Part shown: positions 49,438 to 58,396 of the stretch, one piece after another
Layout: every line of letters starts with the position of its first letter
Position numbering within the stretch: position 1 is the first letter of the stretch
Source: Thiogranum sp.
Lineage (GTDB): Bacteria; Pseudomonadota; Gammaproteobacteria; DSM-19610
Length of the DNA stretch: 64,000 nucleotides
Assembly: GCA_022340245.1 (NCBI GenBank)
Contig: JAJDOI010000063.1
Span: 1-64,000, forward strand
Direction: 5' to 3'
Translations under genes and position numbers: made by a program
The notes under the pieces: model-generated
The model's input: only the letters and a program-made list of their open reading frames with translations
Databases searched by the model: none
Told to the model about the DNA's origin: nothing

Positions 49438-52400
49438 ATGGGAGCGGCAAAAAAACTAATTGATAAGAAAGTGTTACGGGACCTTGTTCCTATCAATGCG
49501 CTCTCGCCAATGCATCTCGAAGAGATTTCCAGAAAGGCTGTCATCGAAGAGGTACGTTCCGGTACCTATGTGTTTAAAAAAGGTGATCGTGATGCTCAGA
49601 CCGTATATTTGCTGGACGGGGAGGTAGAGCTTGTCGACGAACGCCGGGATATTGTCGACACGGTAACTGCGGGGACAGAAACCGGTTTCCACCCCCTTGC
49701 GCATCAGCAGCCGCGACAACTCGGGGCACGTGCGGCCGGAAAAGTCACCGTCGCACGCGTTGATTCCAGTCTGCTGGACGTGCTGCTGACCTGGGATGAA
49801 TCCGCAGGCTACGATGTCGTCGAAATCGACGCCGAGGACGACGATGACTGGATGACTCGCATGCTGCAGTCGCAGGCCTTTCTGCAACTGCCCCCATCGA
49901 ATATCCACCAGCTGTTGATGCGCCTGGAGGCGATCGACGCCGATGCCGGCGAGGTCATTGTGCGCCAGGGCGACGAAGGCGACTATTTCTACATCGTGAA
50001 AAGCGGCCGTCTGGCCGTGACCCGCAAAGCTTCCCCGACCAGCAAAGACGTGTTGCTCGCAGAGCTCGGTGAGGGCGCTTGTTTTGGCGAAGAGGCGCTG
50101 GTTTCCGAGGCAAAGCGCAATGCGTCGGTGGTCATGCTCACCGAAGGGTCATTGATGCGGCTGTCAAAGGACGACTTCAACGAACTGCTGTGCGCCTCGC
50201 TGGTGCACGAAACGGACTTTGAGGGGGCGCAGACACTGGTTTCCAAGGGTGCCAAATGGCTGGATGTGCGGCTGCCCGGCGAGTTCGAGAACCAGGCCGT
50301 CAAAGGCAGCGTAAACCTGCCGCTGTCGGCGTTGCGCGAGCAGTGTTCGGAAATGGATCGCGGTACTGACTATATCGTCTGCTGCGATACCGGCCGCCGC
50401 AGTGCCGCGGGAGCATTCGTCCTCAGTCAGCGCGGTTTCAACGTGTACACGCTGAAAAACGGCCTGATGGGCGTGCCTGCCGAAGAGCTCATCTCCAGAC
50501 TTCGCGGCGAGACCGCCGCGTCTTCCAGGGACGCCGACATTCTCCCGTTCGAGGCCGAAAACCGACCGGATGCCCCAGCCGAGACACGCGGCGCCGGGCG
50601 GCATGGCCAGGATACGCCTGCCGATATCGCGCTGATTGACAGGATCGCAGCGGCGGAAAGCGACAAGCTCGCGCTGCAGCAGCAGTTGGAGCAGCTGAAG
50701 GCACAGCTTGCCGGGGCTGAAGACCGTGTGAAAACGGCCGAAGCCGCCCAGCAGGAACACCAGTCGCGCCTGCAGGCGTTCAAACAGGAAGTCGGCAGCA
50801 TCGGCGCCCAGCTAGCCGAGCGTGACCGCCAGTTCGAGCAGCGCAGTGCCGAGGCGGCGCAGGAGAAAAAGCGTCTTGAGGACGAATTGGCTGCCGCCAG
50901 GGAGGGCCTCGAGGCCGGTCGCACGCGCCTGGAAACGGCCGATAGCGAAAGGAGCATCGTCCAGGAGGAATTGACCCGCCTGCAGCAGACGCTGTCGCAG
51001 ATCGAGGCGTCGGCCGAGGGGCGCGATGACGCCCTGCGCCAGGAGCTCGAGCGAATGGCCGAGCATCTGAAAACCGAGCAGCAGCGCTACGACAAGCAGA
51101 CGCGCGATCTTGAAGATGAGCTCGGGCGGCTGCGCAACGATTACCAGCAACTGGGTCAGCGTACCAGCGCCGTCGCCGGAGAACGGGACGCGGCAAACCA
51201 GGAACTGAAGGAGGTCACGCAGCAGCTTGACACCCTGCACGAGCAGCTCAACAGCGGCCAGAGTGAAAGCCGCGAGGCTCTGGAGAAGCTGCAGCAGAGC
51301 CTGAGTGAGCGTGAACAGGCGTTTGCGGCCGAGCAGACCGAAGCCCAGCGGTTGAGGGTGCGGCTCGAAGAAGTCGAAGCTGACTACCGGAAAATCGAGC
51401 AACAGATGAACGCCGCTACCGAGCAGGAGGCGGGCCTGGCGTCGCAGGCATCCGAGCTGCAGGCGCGCCTCGACGATTCGGCGCGCGAGCGCGAGGAGCT
51501 TGAGGCGTCCCTGCAGGGTGCGAATCAGCAGCTGGAAGCCTCGCAGGGGGCGTTGCAGGAAGCCCGGGAGCAGTTGCAACAGCAACGTTCCGACGCTGCC
51601 GGCGAGGTCCAGGAGCTGAGCGGGCAAATCGCAGACTTGCAGCATCAGCTCGAACAGACCAGCGGCGAGATCGGCGCCGAGCGGGACGCGTTGGCGCAGC
51701 GTGTCGAACAGCTGCAGCAGGAACTCGAGGCAGGTCAGCAGGAGCGGGAACAACTGGAGCAGGCGCGAGATGCGGCCGCATCCGAAAAGGATGGCCTTGC
51801 GGGGCAGCTGCAGACCGCGCAGCAGGCCCTCGAAGAACAGCAGCAACAGGTAGCGGCGGGTCAGGCGGAGCGCGAAGCGCTCGAGCGGCAACTCGCCGAA
51901 GCCCAGGCGCAGATCAGCGAGCAAGCCGGGCATGAGCGGCAGCTCCAGGAGCAGTTACAGGCGCTCGGTAAGCAACAGGAGGAACACAGCGCCGGGCTTG
52001 CATCGTCCGAATCCGAACTCAACCAGCTGAGGGAAAAGCATGCGGATGCCGAGCGTCGCAACCGCGAGCTGGAAACCAAACTGGTATCGCTCGGCCAGGA
52101 ACACAAATCGGATCTTACCAGTGCCCGGGAGGCAATCAGCCGCGCACAGACCGAAACGGAAAACGTGCAGCGCGAACAGACGCGCCTGATGGCGTCGCTG
52201 CGCAAGGCGGAACGCAATCTCGAGAACGAGCGTCACGACCACGAATCAGAAGTCTACCGCCTGCGCAAACAGCTCAAGGACGCGGCGGGCGAATCCAATG
52301 CCGGCCTGGCGGCTGAAATGGAGGCCTTGCAGAGCAAGCTGAAGGAAGACAGCAGGGCCCGGGACGACCTGGAGATCAAACTCGGCGAGCGCAGTGCGCA

Positions 52401-54378
52401 ACTCGAGGATGTCCAGGCCGAAGTCGACAGAATCAAGGTGCAGTTGCAGCATGCCCAGGAAAGCGCGCGCCAGGCCGAGCAGCAGTTGCTGGAAAGCAGC
52501 CAGACGGCCAACGAGGAAATGGCAGTGCGTATGGAGGCCGAGGAAAAGGCCCAGCAGGGCTTGCGCACTGAACTCGCGCAGGTCATAGGCGACCGCAACC
52601 GTTCCCGTGAGCAGCTGACTGTTCAAACGCAGGAACTCGACGAATTGCGCGCGGCTCTGGAAGCGGCGCAGCAGGCGGAAGCCGCCCGGCAACAGGACGG
52701 GCGGGAGGCGCTGGAACAGCTGCACCGCGAGCGTGACGAGGCGCTTGAAAGGCTCGGCGAGTTCCAGCAGCAGGTCGACCAGTTGCGCGCCGAGGCCGAG
52801 GTTACGCGAGGCCTGGTTGACATGCAGTCGCCGGCAGGTGTCGACGCCGCGTTGCGTGAACAGCTGGAGCAGGCAAAGAAAAACGTGGATGTCGCCGTGC
52901 GCCTGCGCTCCCAGGCGGAAGAGAAGAATGCCGAACTCCAGGTGACTATCGAGCGCCTGCGTGCGCAGTTGCAGGAAGCGGACCGCTCGCCTGGAGCGCA
53001 TATCCCCTCACTGGATGAAAACGACCCGCAGGCCGCGGCGCTGCTGAATCCCACGTATCCGGACACAGACCCCGAGCCGGCACGGGCGACGCTTGTCGAT
53101 GAAGAGGGGGATGCCCCTTCCGCCGTCCCTGCGGCTGCGGTGCCCCTGGCTGCGGAGAAACCTTCCGGTGGCGGGTTGAAGAGTCTGGTTGGCAGCATCC
53201 TGATCGGCTCAGTGCTGGCCGGTGGCGGACTCTGGTGGTGGCTGCAGCAGGCGCCGGCCGTGAGTCCGACAGCCGCAGCCGGTACACGGGTCGACGAACC
53301 TGGCGCCGAGCCGCCGAATGAAGCGCACAAGCACACTGAAGCCGCGCATGACCGGGGTACAACCGCCGAGCAGGCGCAGCCCGCGCATGTCCCCGCGCAA
53401 ATGACCAGCGGCGCGGATACGGCGGCGTCGACTGAACCCGGGACGGCATCCGGGCAGGCCGCTGCATCGGTTGCCGGTGCAACGACGCCTGCGCGGATTC
53501 GGGATTTCACCAGGGGCAGCACGACGGTCGCGACCACCGACGCGGCCGAAACAACGCCCGCCCGCGCCGTACCCGCCACTGCGCCGCAGGCATCCACGCG
53601 CGAACAGGCGCCGCAGGACGCTGCACCCGAAGCAACTCAAGTGACGCGGCCGCGACGGACCTACAGCGAACCGCTCAACGGTGGCGGCAGGGCGCCGGTG
53701 CTGGTCGAATTCCAGGCGTCCGGTTTCGATATGGGCAGCGGCGTGAGCTCTGCCAATTTCGACGAGCGTCCGCGTCACCGGGTACAGCTCAAGGCGTTCG
53801 CTATCAGCAAACAAGAGGTCACTTTTGCCGAGTACGGCCGCTTCGCCCGCGCTACCGGCCGCAGCGTGCCTGGCGACAACGGTTGGGGCCGCGGCGAACG
53901 ACCGGTGATCAATGTCCGTTGGCAGGATGCTCTCGCCTACACCCAGTGGTTGTCCGAACAGACCGGCAGCCGTTACCGTCTGCCCACCGAGGCGGAATGG
54001 GAATTTGCTGCAAGGTCGGGCAGTGACGCACGCTTCTGGTGGGGCAACGAAACGGGTAAGGCGCATGCCAATTGCTTTGACTGCGGCAGCGAATGGTCGG
54101 GACAGAAAACGGCGCCCGTGGGCAGCTTTTCAGCCAGTCAATTCGGGCTTCAGGACATGGCTGGCAACGTGATGGAATGGGTCCAGGACTGCTACCAGCC
54201 GGATTACAGCTCGGCGCCCGCCGATGGCAGTGCGGTGAGCAGCGGCGACTGCAGTCGTCGTGTGGTCAGGGGTGGTGCATACGACAGCCCGTCGGAAAAC
54301 CTGCGTAGTGCCAGTCGCGACGCACGTGACGCCGATACCCGGCTGGATAACCTGGGCTTCCGCGTTGTTAAGGAGTAG
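49438..54378 (+). CDS. 1646-aa multidomain protein: tandem cNMP-binding-like regions, rhodanese, long coiled coil, TM helix, C-terminal SUMF/FGE-like region
   Basis: cNMP: GEVIVRQGDEGDYFYIVKSGRLAV...LGEGACFGEEALVSEAKRNASV; rhodanese: KWLDVRLPGEFENQAVKGSVNLPL...YIVCCDTGRRSAAGAFVLSQRGF; about 800 aa Gln/Glu-rich heptad region; TM LVGSILIGSVLAGGGLWWWL; SUMF: RPRHRVQLKAFAISKQEVTFAEYGRF...YRLPTEAEWEFAARSG...QDMAGNVMEWVQDCY...RRVVRGGAYDSPSENLRSASRDARDADTRLDNLGFRVVKE. Confidence 0.9.
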   Translation: MGAAKKLIDKKVLRDLVPINALSPMHLEEISRKAVIEEVRSGTYVFKKGDRDAQTVYLLDGEVELVDERRDIVDTVTAGTETGFHPLAHQQPRQLGARAAGKVTVARVDSSLLDVLLTWDESAGYDVVEIDAEDDDDWMTRMLQSQAFLQLPPSNIHQLLMRLEAIDADAGEVIVRQGDEGDYFYIVKSGRLAVTRKASPTSKDVLLAELGEGACFGEEALVSEAKRNASVVMLTEGSLMRLSKDDFNELLCASLVHETDFEGAQTLVSKGAKWLDVRLPGEFENQAVKGSVNLPLSALREQCSEMDRGTDYIVCCDTGRRSAAGAFVLSQRGFNVYTLKNGLMGVPAEELISRLRGETAASSRDADILPFEAENRPDAPAETRGAGRHGQDTPADIALIDRIAAAESDKLALQQQLEQLKAQLAGAEDRVKTAEAAQQEHQSRLQAFKQEVGSIGAQLAERDRQFEQRSAEAAQEKKRLEDELAAAREGLEAGRTRLETADSERSIVQEELTRLQQTLSQIEASAEGRDDALRQELERMAEHLKTEQQRYDKQTRDLEDELGRLRNDYQQLGQRTSAVAGERDAANQELKEVTQQLDTLHEQLNSGQSESREALEKLQQSLSEREQAFAAEQTEAQRLRVRLEEVEADYRKIEQQMNAATEQEAGLASQASELQARLDDSAREREELEASLQGANQQLEASQGALQEAREQLQQQRSDAAGEVQELSGQIADLQHQLEQTSGEIGAERDALAQRVEQLQQELEAGQQEREQLEQARDAAASEKDGLAGQLQTAQQALEEQQQQVAAGQAEREALERQLAEAQAQISEQAGHERQLQEQLQALGKQQEEHSAGLASSESELNQLREKHADAERRNRELETKLVSLGQEHKSDLTSAREAISRAQTETENVQREQTRLMASLRKAERNLENERHDHESEVYRLRKQLKDAAGESNAGLAAEMEALQSKLKEDSRARDDLEIKLGERSAQLEDVQAEVDRIKVQLQHAQESARQAEQQLLESSQTANEEMAVRMEAEEKAQQGLRTELAQVIGDRNRSREQLTVQTQELDELRAALEAAQQAEAARQQDGREALEQLHRERDEALERLGEFQQQVDQLRAEAEVTRGLVDMQSPAGVDAALREQLEQAKKNVDVAVRLRSQAEEKNAELQVTIERLRAQLQEADRSPGAHIPSLDENDPQAAALLNPTYPDTDPEPARATLVDEEGDAPSAVPAAAVPLAAEKPSGGGLKSLVGSILIGSVLAGGGLWWWLQQAPAVSPTAAAGTRVDEPGAEPPNEAHKHTEAAHDRGTTAEQAQPAHVPAQMTSGADTAASTEPGTASGQAAASVAGATTPARIRDFTRGSTTVATTDAAETTPARAVPATAPQASTREQAPQDAAPEATQVTRPRRTYSEPLNGGGRAPVLVEFQASGFDMGSGVSSANFDERPRHRVQLKAFAISKQEVTFAEYGRFARATGRSVPGDNGWGRGERPVINVRWQDALAYTQWLSEQTGSRYRLPTEAEWEFAARSGSDARFWWGNETGKAHANCFDCGSEWSGQKTAPVGSFSASQFGLQDMAGNVMEWVQDCYQPDYSSAPADGSAVSSGDCSRRVVRGGAYDSPSENLRSASRDARDADTRLDNLGFRVVKE

Positions 54379-54422
54379 GTTTCGGGCTACCCTGATCTTT
54401 TGACCGCTCGGCGCGAAGCTTT

Positions 54423-55328
54423 ATGGCGAAAATTCTCGCGGTAGGTATTGCAACCCTCGATATCGTCAATGAAGTCAATACCTATCCAGACGAAGATGCA
54501 GAGGTGCGTGCCTTGGCGCACAGCGTGCGGCGCGGCGGCAACGCCACCAATACGCTGGTGGTGCTGAGCCAGCTGGGGCATAGCTGCGCGTGGGCCGGCG
54601 TGCTCGTCGATGAGGCGGCTGCCCCGGTGATATTGGAAGAACTCGCCCGCTACGGTATCCGCAGCGACTACTGCCGGCGGTTCCCACAGGGAAAATTGCC
54701 GACATCTTACATAACGGTCAGCCGTGCCAGCGGCTCGCGCACCATCGTGCACTACCGCGACCTGCCGGAATACGATGCCGGTTCCTTTGCGCGTATCCCG
54801 CTGGAGGAGTTCGATTGGCTGCACTTCGAGGGCCGAAACCTCGCGCAGGCGTTGCGTATGATGCGGCATGCCAAACAGCGCATGCCAACGCTGCCGGTTT
54901 CGCTGGAAGTGGAGAAGGCGCATGACGGCATAGATCGCCTTTTTCCCTTTGCGGATCTGTTGTTGTTCTCGTCGAGCTTCACCAGGCAGCGTGGGCTTGA
55001 GCCTGCCGAGATCGCTTACCGGGCGAGAAGCCTCGCGCCGCAGGCCGCTGTGGTCTGTTCGCTCGGCGATCGCGGCGCAGTCGGTATCAACGGCGAAGGC
55101 GTTGTGGTGACGGCCGATGCCTGTCATCCGCCACGGGTGGTGGATACCCTCGGGGCGGGCGATACCTTCAATGCCGGCATGATCGATGCGCTGCAACAAG
55201 GTGCGGGGTTGCAGGCTGCCATGCGGTTTGCCTGTGCGCTGGCGGGCGCAAAATGCGGCCAGTCAGGCCTGCACGGTCTGGATATTCCATCGAGAAACGA
55301 GACGGGTCATGGCCAGGCAGACGTTTGA
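54423..55328 (+). CDS. PfkB-family carbohydrate kinase
   Basis: ILAVGIATLDIVNEVNTYPDEDAEVRALAHSVRRGGNATNTLVVLSQLG...VVDTLGAGDTFNAGMIDALQQGAGLQAAMRFACALAGAKCGQSGLHGL; ribokinase-family signature. Confidence 0.92.
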   Translation: MAKILAVGIATLDIVNEVNTYPDEDAEVRALAHSVRRGGNATNTLVVLSQLGHSCAWAGVLVDEAAAPVILEELARYGIRSDYCRRFPQGKLPTSYITVSRASGSRTIVHYRDLPEYDAGSFARIPLEEFDWLHFEGRNLAQALRMMRHAKQRMPTLPVSLEVEKAHDGIDRLFPFADLLLFSSSFTRQRGLEPAEIAYRARSLAPQAAVVCSLGDRGAVGINGEGVVVTADACHPPRVVDTLGAGDTFNAGMIDALQQGAGLQAAMRFACALAGAKCGQSGLHGLDIPSRNETGHGQADV

Positions 55329-55671
55329 GATCTGTCGCATTGACGAGATTCCACTGCGGGGAAGTCGGGGCTTCAGCGTAACGACGGCGGGCAGCATCGA
55401 AGACCTCTTCCTGGTACGTATACCATCCGGCGTGGTTGCTTACCGCAACAGCTGCCCGCATACCGGCGGGCCACTCGACTGGGTGCCGGACCAGTTCCTC
55501 AGCCTGGGCGGCGACCTCATCCAGTGCGCCACGCACGATGCGTTGTTCAGAATTGAGGACGGTGCCTGCGTGAAGGGCCCCTGTGTGGGCCGGTCACTGA
55601 CCGCAATACCGGTTGAGATCGAAGCGCGGCGGGTGTCGGTTATTCTCGACGTGCCGGATACGGGAAAATAG
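55309..55671 (+). CDS. Rieske-type [2Fe-2S] protein
   Basis: VAYRNSCPHTGGPLDW...LIQCATHDALFRIEDGACVKGPC: CxH...CxxH Rieske motif; overlaps the pfkB-family ORF by 20 nt. Confidence 0.88.
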   Translation: MARQTFEICRIDEIPLRGSRGFSVTTAGSIEDLFLVRIPSGVVAYRNSCPHTGGPLDWVPDQFLSLGGDLIQCATHDALFRIEDGACVKGPCVGRSLTAIPVEIEARRVSVILDVPDTGK

Positions 55672-55679
55672 TCAACACG

Positions 55680-55713
55680 AAAAAGGGGCCGAAACCGTAC
55701 AGGTTCCGGCCCC
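55680..55713 (-). terminator. Intrinsic terminator (possibly bidirectional)
   Basis: GGGGCCGaaACC-gtaca-GGTtcCGGCCCC stem with T5 on the minus strand. Confidence 0.8.
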
Positions 55714-55729
55714 CTTGGGTGTTTGCGTC

Positions 55730-55936
55730 TCAGTCTTCGAGTCCGTCCAGCAACTCGCCAATATCCAGGCTCGCGAAAAAACCGGGTTCGTCAGTGCGTG
55801 CGTGGCGGGTTTCCACGATTGCCAGCTGCAACTCCACCTGGGGGTCGCGCCGCTGCAGGGGTGCGCCCGAGGCCGGGCAGCTCAGCTCCTCGCCCAGGTA
55901 CTCCGTACCACCTGCCATATCAAGAATGTAGGTCAT
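55730..55936 (-). CDS. Small hypothetical protein (68 aa)
   Basis: MTYILDMAGGTEYLGEELSCPASGAPLQRRDPQVELQLAIVETRHARTDEPGFFASLDIGELLDGLED; strong SD (AGGAGGTGTGCCATG) and a downstream terminator. Confidence 0.7.
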   Translation of the reverse strand: MTYILDMAGGTEYLGEELSCPASGAPLQRRDPQVELQLAIVETRHARTDEPGFFASLDIGELLDGLED

Positions 55937-56119
55937 GGCACACCTCCTTCAGGTGTTTTCGGCTGCATCTGCAGCCGTCTCTGATGCTATCGGCCCGGGC
56001 GTCCAAACATTAACTCGCCGCCCTGCACATCAAGGTTGCAAGTTGTATGCCGTTGCGCCGGGAATCGACGCACACTTCAGTATGCGTTGTTGATCCGCAT
56101 GATTTCAGGAGGTTGTGGA

Positions 56120-56632
56120 CTAAGGGAACGCGGGCATGGTCGGTTCAACCCCGTGCATGTCTGCCTCAGGATGGTGCTTCCTGATCATATCGGTGACCTT
56201 TGCGACCCTGCTCTTCGGGACGTCCACCATCATCAGGATCTGTCCGTCGGCGACTGCAGTGGTGAACTCCCGCAGCTGGCTGTTGGGGATATCCGTGCCG
56301 ATCATGCCGGCGACCCAGGCCCCGATGAGGGCGCCTGCGAGGGCCATAACGAGCATGGTCCAGCCGCCGAGGACAATACCTTCAGGGGGGAACGCCACGG
56401 CGATCAGGCCGGCCACAATGCCGGTGGCGCCGCCAACACTGAGACCGATCTCGACTCCATGGACGAAGTCACTGCGTTGCAGCAGATTGGCCTGGGGCAA
56501 GTCGCCGAGAGCGATGCCTTCTCGGGCCATCACGTGAATGTGGTGATCGTCAATTCGCGCCAGCAGGAGTTCATTGACGACCTGCCGGGCACTGCCGACG
56601 TTAGGCAACAGGAAATAGATTCTGCGTCTCAT
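56120..56632 (-). CDS. DUF1269-like membrane protein with glycine-rich hydrophobic segments
   Basis: MRRRIYFLLPNVGSARQVVNELLLARIDDHHIHVMAREG...GVEIGLSVGGATGIVAGLIAVAFPPEGIVLGGWTMLVMALAGALIGAWVAGMIG; SD GGAGGAGG. Confidence 0.75.
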   Translation of the reverse strand: MRRRIYFLLPNVGSARQVVNELLLARIDDHHIHVMAREGIALGDLPQANLLQRSDFVHGVEIGLSVGGATGIVAGLIAVAFPPEGIVLGGWTMLVMALAGALIGAWVAGMIGTDIPNSQLREFTTAVADGQILMMVDVPKSRVAKVTDMIRKHHPEADMHGVEPTMPAFP

Positions 56633-56725
56633 GCTAAGCCTCCTCCCGCCCGGTTGGGGGGTGGCGGGCGGGTCTGCTTACTAACCTTAGACACATAATT
56701 TCAGTATAGTTGCTCCCGGACCGGC

Positions 56726-57025
56726 TCAGCCCGGTTCGCCATCGATGCGGTCCAGCTGACGCATCCAGTCTCCGGTTTCCTGCCAGGCTTCGGGCGACTG
56801 GTGGTCTTCGCGGGACAGGTCCATAGAGCCGCTCCAGTCTTCAGGCGGTTCAATGGGTTCGGGGTGCATATATTCCCAGCTTTCGGCGTCCAGCTCCTCG
56901 ATGGTGCCGTCGTAGTACTGCAACTCCAGCGTGTCGTCGTCATCGTCCTGGGCAACGATTTCAAAGGCATCACCAGTGGTGCTTTTATACCAATCGCCAA
57001 TTCTCGGGGGGGGCTCAAATGTCAT
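56726..57025 (-). CDS. Small acidic hypothetical protein (DUF6763-like)
   Basis: RIGDWYKSTTGDAFEIVAQDDDDDTLELQYYDGTIEELDAESWEYMHPEPIEPPEDWSGSMDLSREDHQS; GGAGGT RBS. Confidence 0.75.
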   Translation of the reverse strand: MTFEPPPRIGDWYKSTTGDAFEIVAQDDDDDTLELQYYDGTIEELDAESWEYMHPEPIEPPEDWSGSMDLSREDHQSPEAWQETGDWMRQLDRIDGEPG

Positions 57026-57185
57026 AGCGGGTTTACCTCCATGATTAAACTGCTGATACTTGGCAGCCGAGCGGCTTTTTGCGGTGTATTACGGGCCAGG
57101 TGAGACATTGACCTTGGCCCGTTTATAGGCGCATAAGCCTGTTTTTGCAAGAAAGCAGTTTTTGTTCCAGATCGAGGGAGTCCCA

Positions 57186-57584
57186 ATGGCCATAAAGGTT
57201 GTGGTGTTGGACGGCGCGTGCTTGCCGGCCGGTGTCGAGTTTCCGCCGCTTGCAGTCGAGAAGTACGGCTGGGAGCAGTATCCTCAGCTGTGCGGTGACG
57301 ACATTGCGGAGCGCTGCTGGCGCGCCGATATCATCGTGACACTGGGTACTGCTATTGACCGGACGGCGCTGGAAAAAATGGTAAAGGTCGGTCTGGTGAT
57401 CTGTGCCGGCAGCGCCTGCGCGCAGATGGACCAGGCGGCGGTCGCGGCTCGCGGGATCGAACTGCTGGCTTTTGCCGACGCTGAACTCGCGACCGCCGCG
57501 GCTGCCCAGGATCTGTGCGACCGGGTGTCGGCGGCTATCAATCACTACATCCGTACATGCGATGGTTCGGGGGACGAAATTTGA
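57186..57584 (+). CDS. Stand-alone D-2-hydroxyacid dehydrogenase N-lobe-like protein (no NAD-binding domain)
   Basis: MAIKVVVLDGACLPAGVEFPPLAVEKYGWEQYPQLCGDDIAERCWRADIIVTLGTAIDRTALEKMVKVGLVICAGSACAQMDQAAVAARGIELLAF..., resembles the N-terminal region of that family; ORF ends at 132 aa. Confidence 0.7.
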   Translation: MAIKVVVLDGACLPAGVEFPPLAVEKYGWEQYPQLCGDDIAERCWRADIIVTLGTAIDRTALEKMVKVGLVICAGSACAQMDQAAVAARGIELLAFADAELATAAAAQDLCDRVSAAINHYIRTCDGSGDEI

Positions 57585-58396
57585 GCTGGTGGGGCAAACT
57601 GCTGGGTGGTTCTTTCGGCTATCTGCTGGGCGGCCCGCTGGGCGCGTTGATCGGGATCGTGTTCGGGCATAACTTCGACAGGGGTTTGGTCAGCAATCTT
57701 CGCCAGCAGTTCGAGCCCGGCAACCAGGAGCGGGTGCAGACGGCATTTTTCACCGCATTGTTCTCGGTGATGGGCCATTTGGCGAAGGCTGACGGACGTG
57801 TCTCCGAAAGCGAAATAGAGCTTGCGCGCGACGTCATGCAGCGCATGAATCTCAACGACAGCATGCGTCAGGCGGCTATCCGGCTGTTCAACCAGGGCAA
57901 GCAGCCGGACTTCGTTTTGTCGGACGTGTTGCGCCAGTTTCGCAGGGAATGTCACGGCCGCCGCAACCTGATGCGCATGTTTGCCGAGATCCTGGTGCAT
58001 GCGGCCTATGCCGATGGTCGCGTGGACGTGCCGGAACGCAACGTGCTCGAAGAGGTACGTATCCGCCTGGGCTTTTCGGCCAGCGAATTTCGCCATATAG
58101 AGGCGGTGGTATACAACGCCCGCCACTTCGGCGGCGGAGGTTTTGGGCAGGGGGACGCGACCCGCGCGGGGCCGTCCCTGCACGAAGCCTATGAGATTCT
58201 GGGAGTCGAGGCATCGGCGAGCGATGCCAGGGTTAAAAAGGCCTACCGGCGCATGATGAACCAGCATCACCCGGACAAACTGGTTGCCAAGGGCCTTCCG
58301 GAAGAAATGATGAGGCTGGCGACAGAAAAGACGCAGGAAATCAAGCAGGCTTACGAAATGATCAAGAAGGATCGGGAAAAAAAGGGGGCCGCGTAA
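57581..58396 (+). CDS. djlA: DjlA-like co-chaperone (N-terminal TM, TerB-like, C-terminal DnaJ domain)
   Basis: SWWGKLLGGSFGYLLGGPLGALIGIVFGHNFDRGL...FFTALFSVMGHLAKADGRVSESEIELARDVMQRM...AYEILGVEASASDARVKKAYRRMMNQHHPDKLVAKGLPEEMMRLATEKTQEIKQAYEMI; TTG start at 57581 or an upstream ATG (57557). Confidence 0.93.
   Translation: MSWWGKLLGGSFGYLLGGPLGALIGIVFGHNFDRGLVSNLRQQFEPGNQERVQTAFFTALFSVMGHLAKADGRVSESEIELARDVMQRMNLNDSMRQAAIRLFNQGKQPDFVLSDVLRQFRRECHGRRNLMRMFAEILVHAAYADGRVDVPERNVLEEVRIRLGFSASEFRHIEAVVYNARHFGGGGFGQGDATRAGPSLHEAYEILGVEASASDARVKKAYRRMMNQHHPDKLVAKGLPEEMMRLATEKTQEIKQAYEMIKKDREKKGAA

Noticed and set aside
50812-51933. 373-aa Leu/Phe-rich minus-strand ORF opposite the coiled-coil protein
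   Set aside because: The Leu/Phe-rich look comes from reading the reverse complement of CAG/GAG-rich coiled-coil codons; not a membrane protein
49600-53000. Gln/Glu-codon-rich (CAG/GAG) stretch considered as a microsatellite repeat
   Set aside because: Degenerate codons and heptad pattern indicate an ordinary long coiled coil; no exact tandem unit seen
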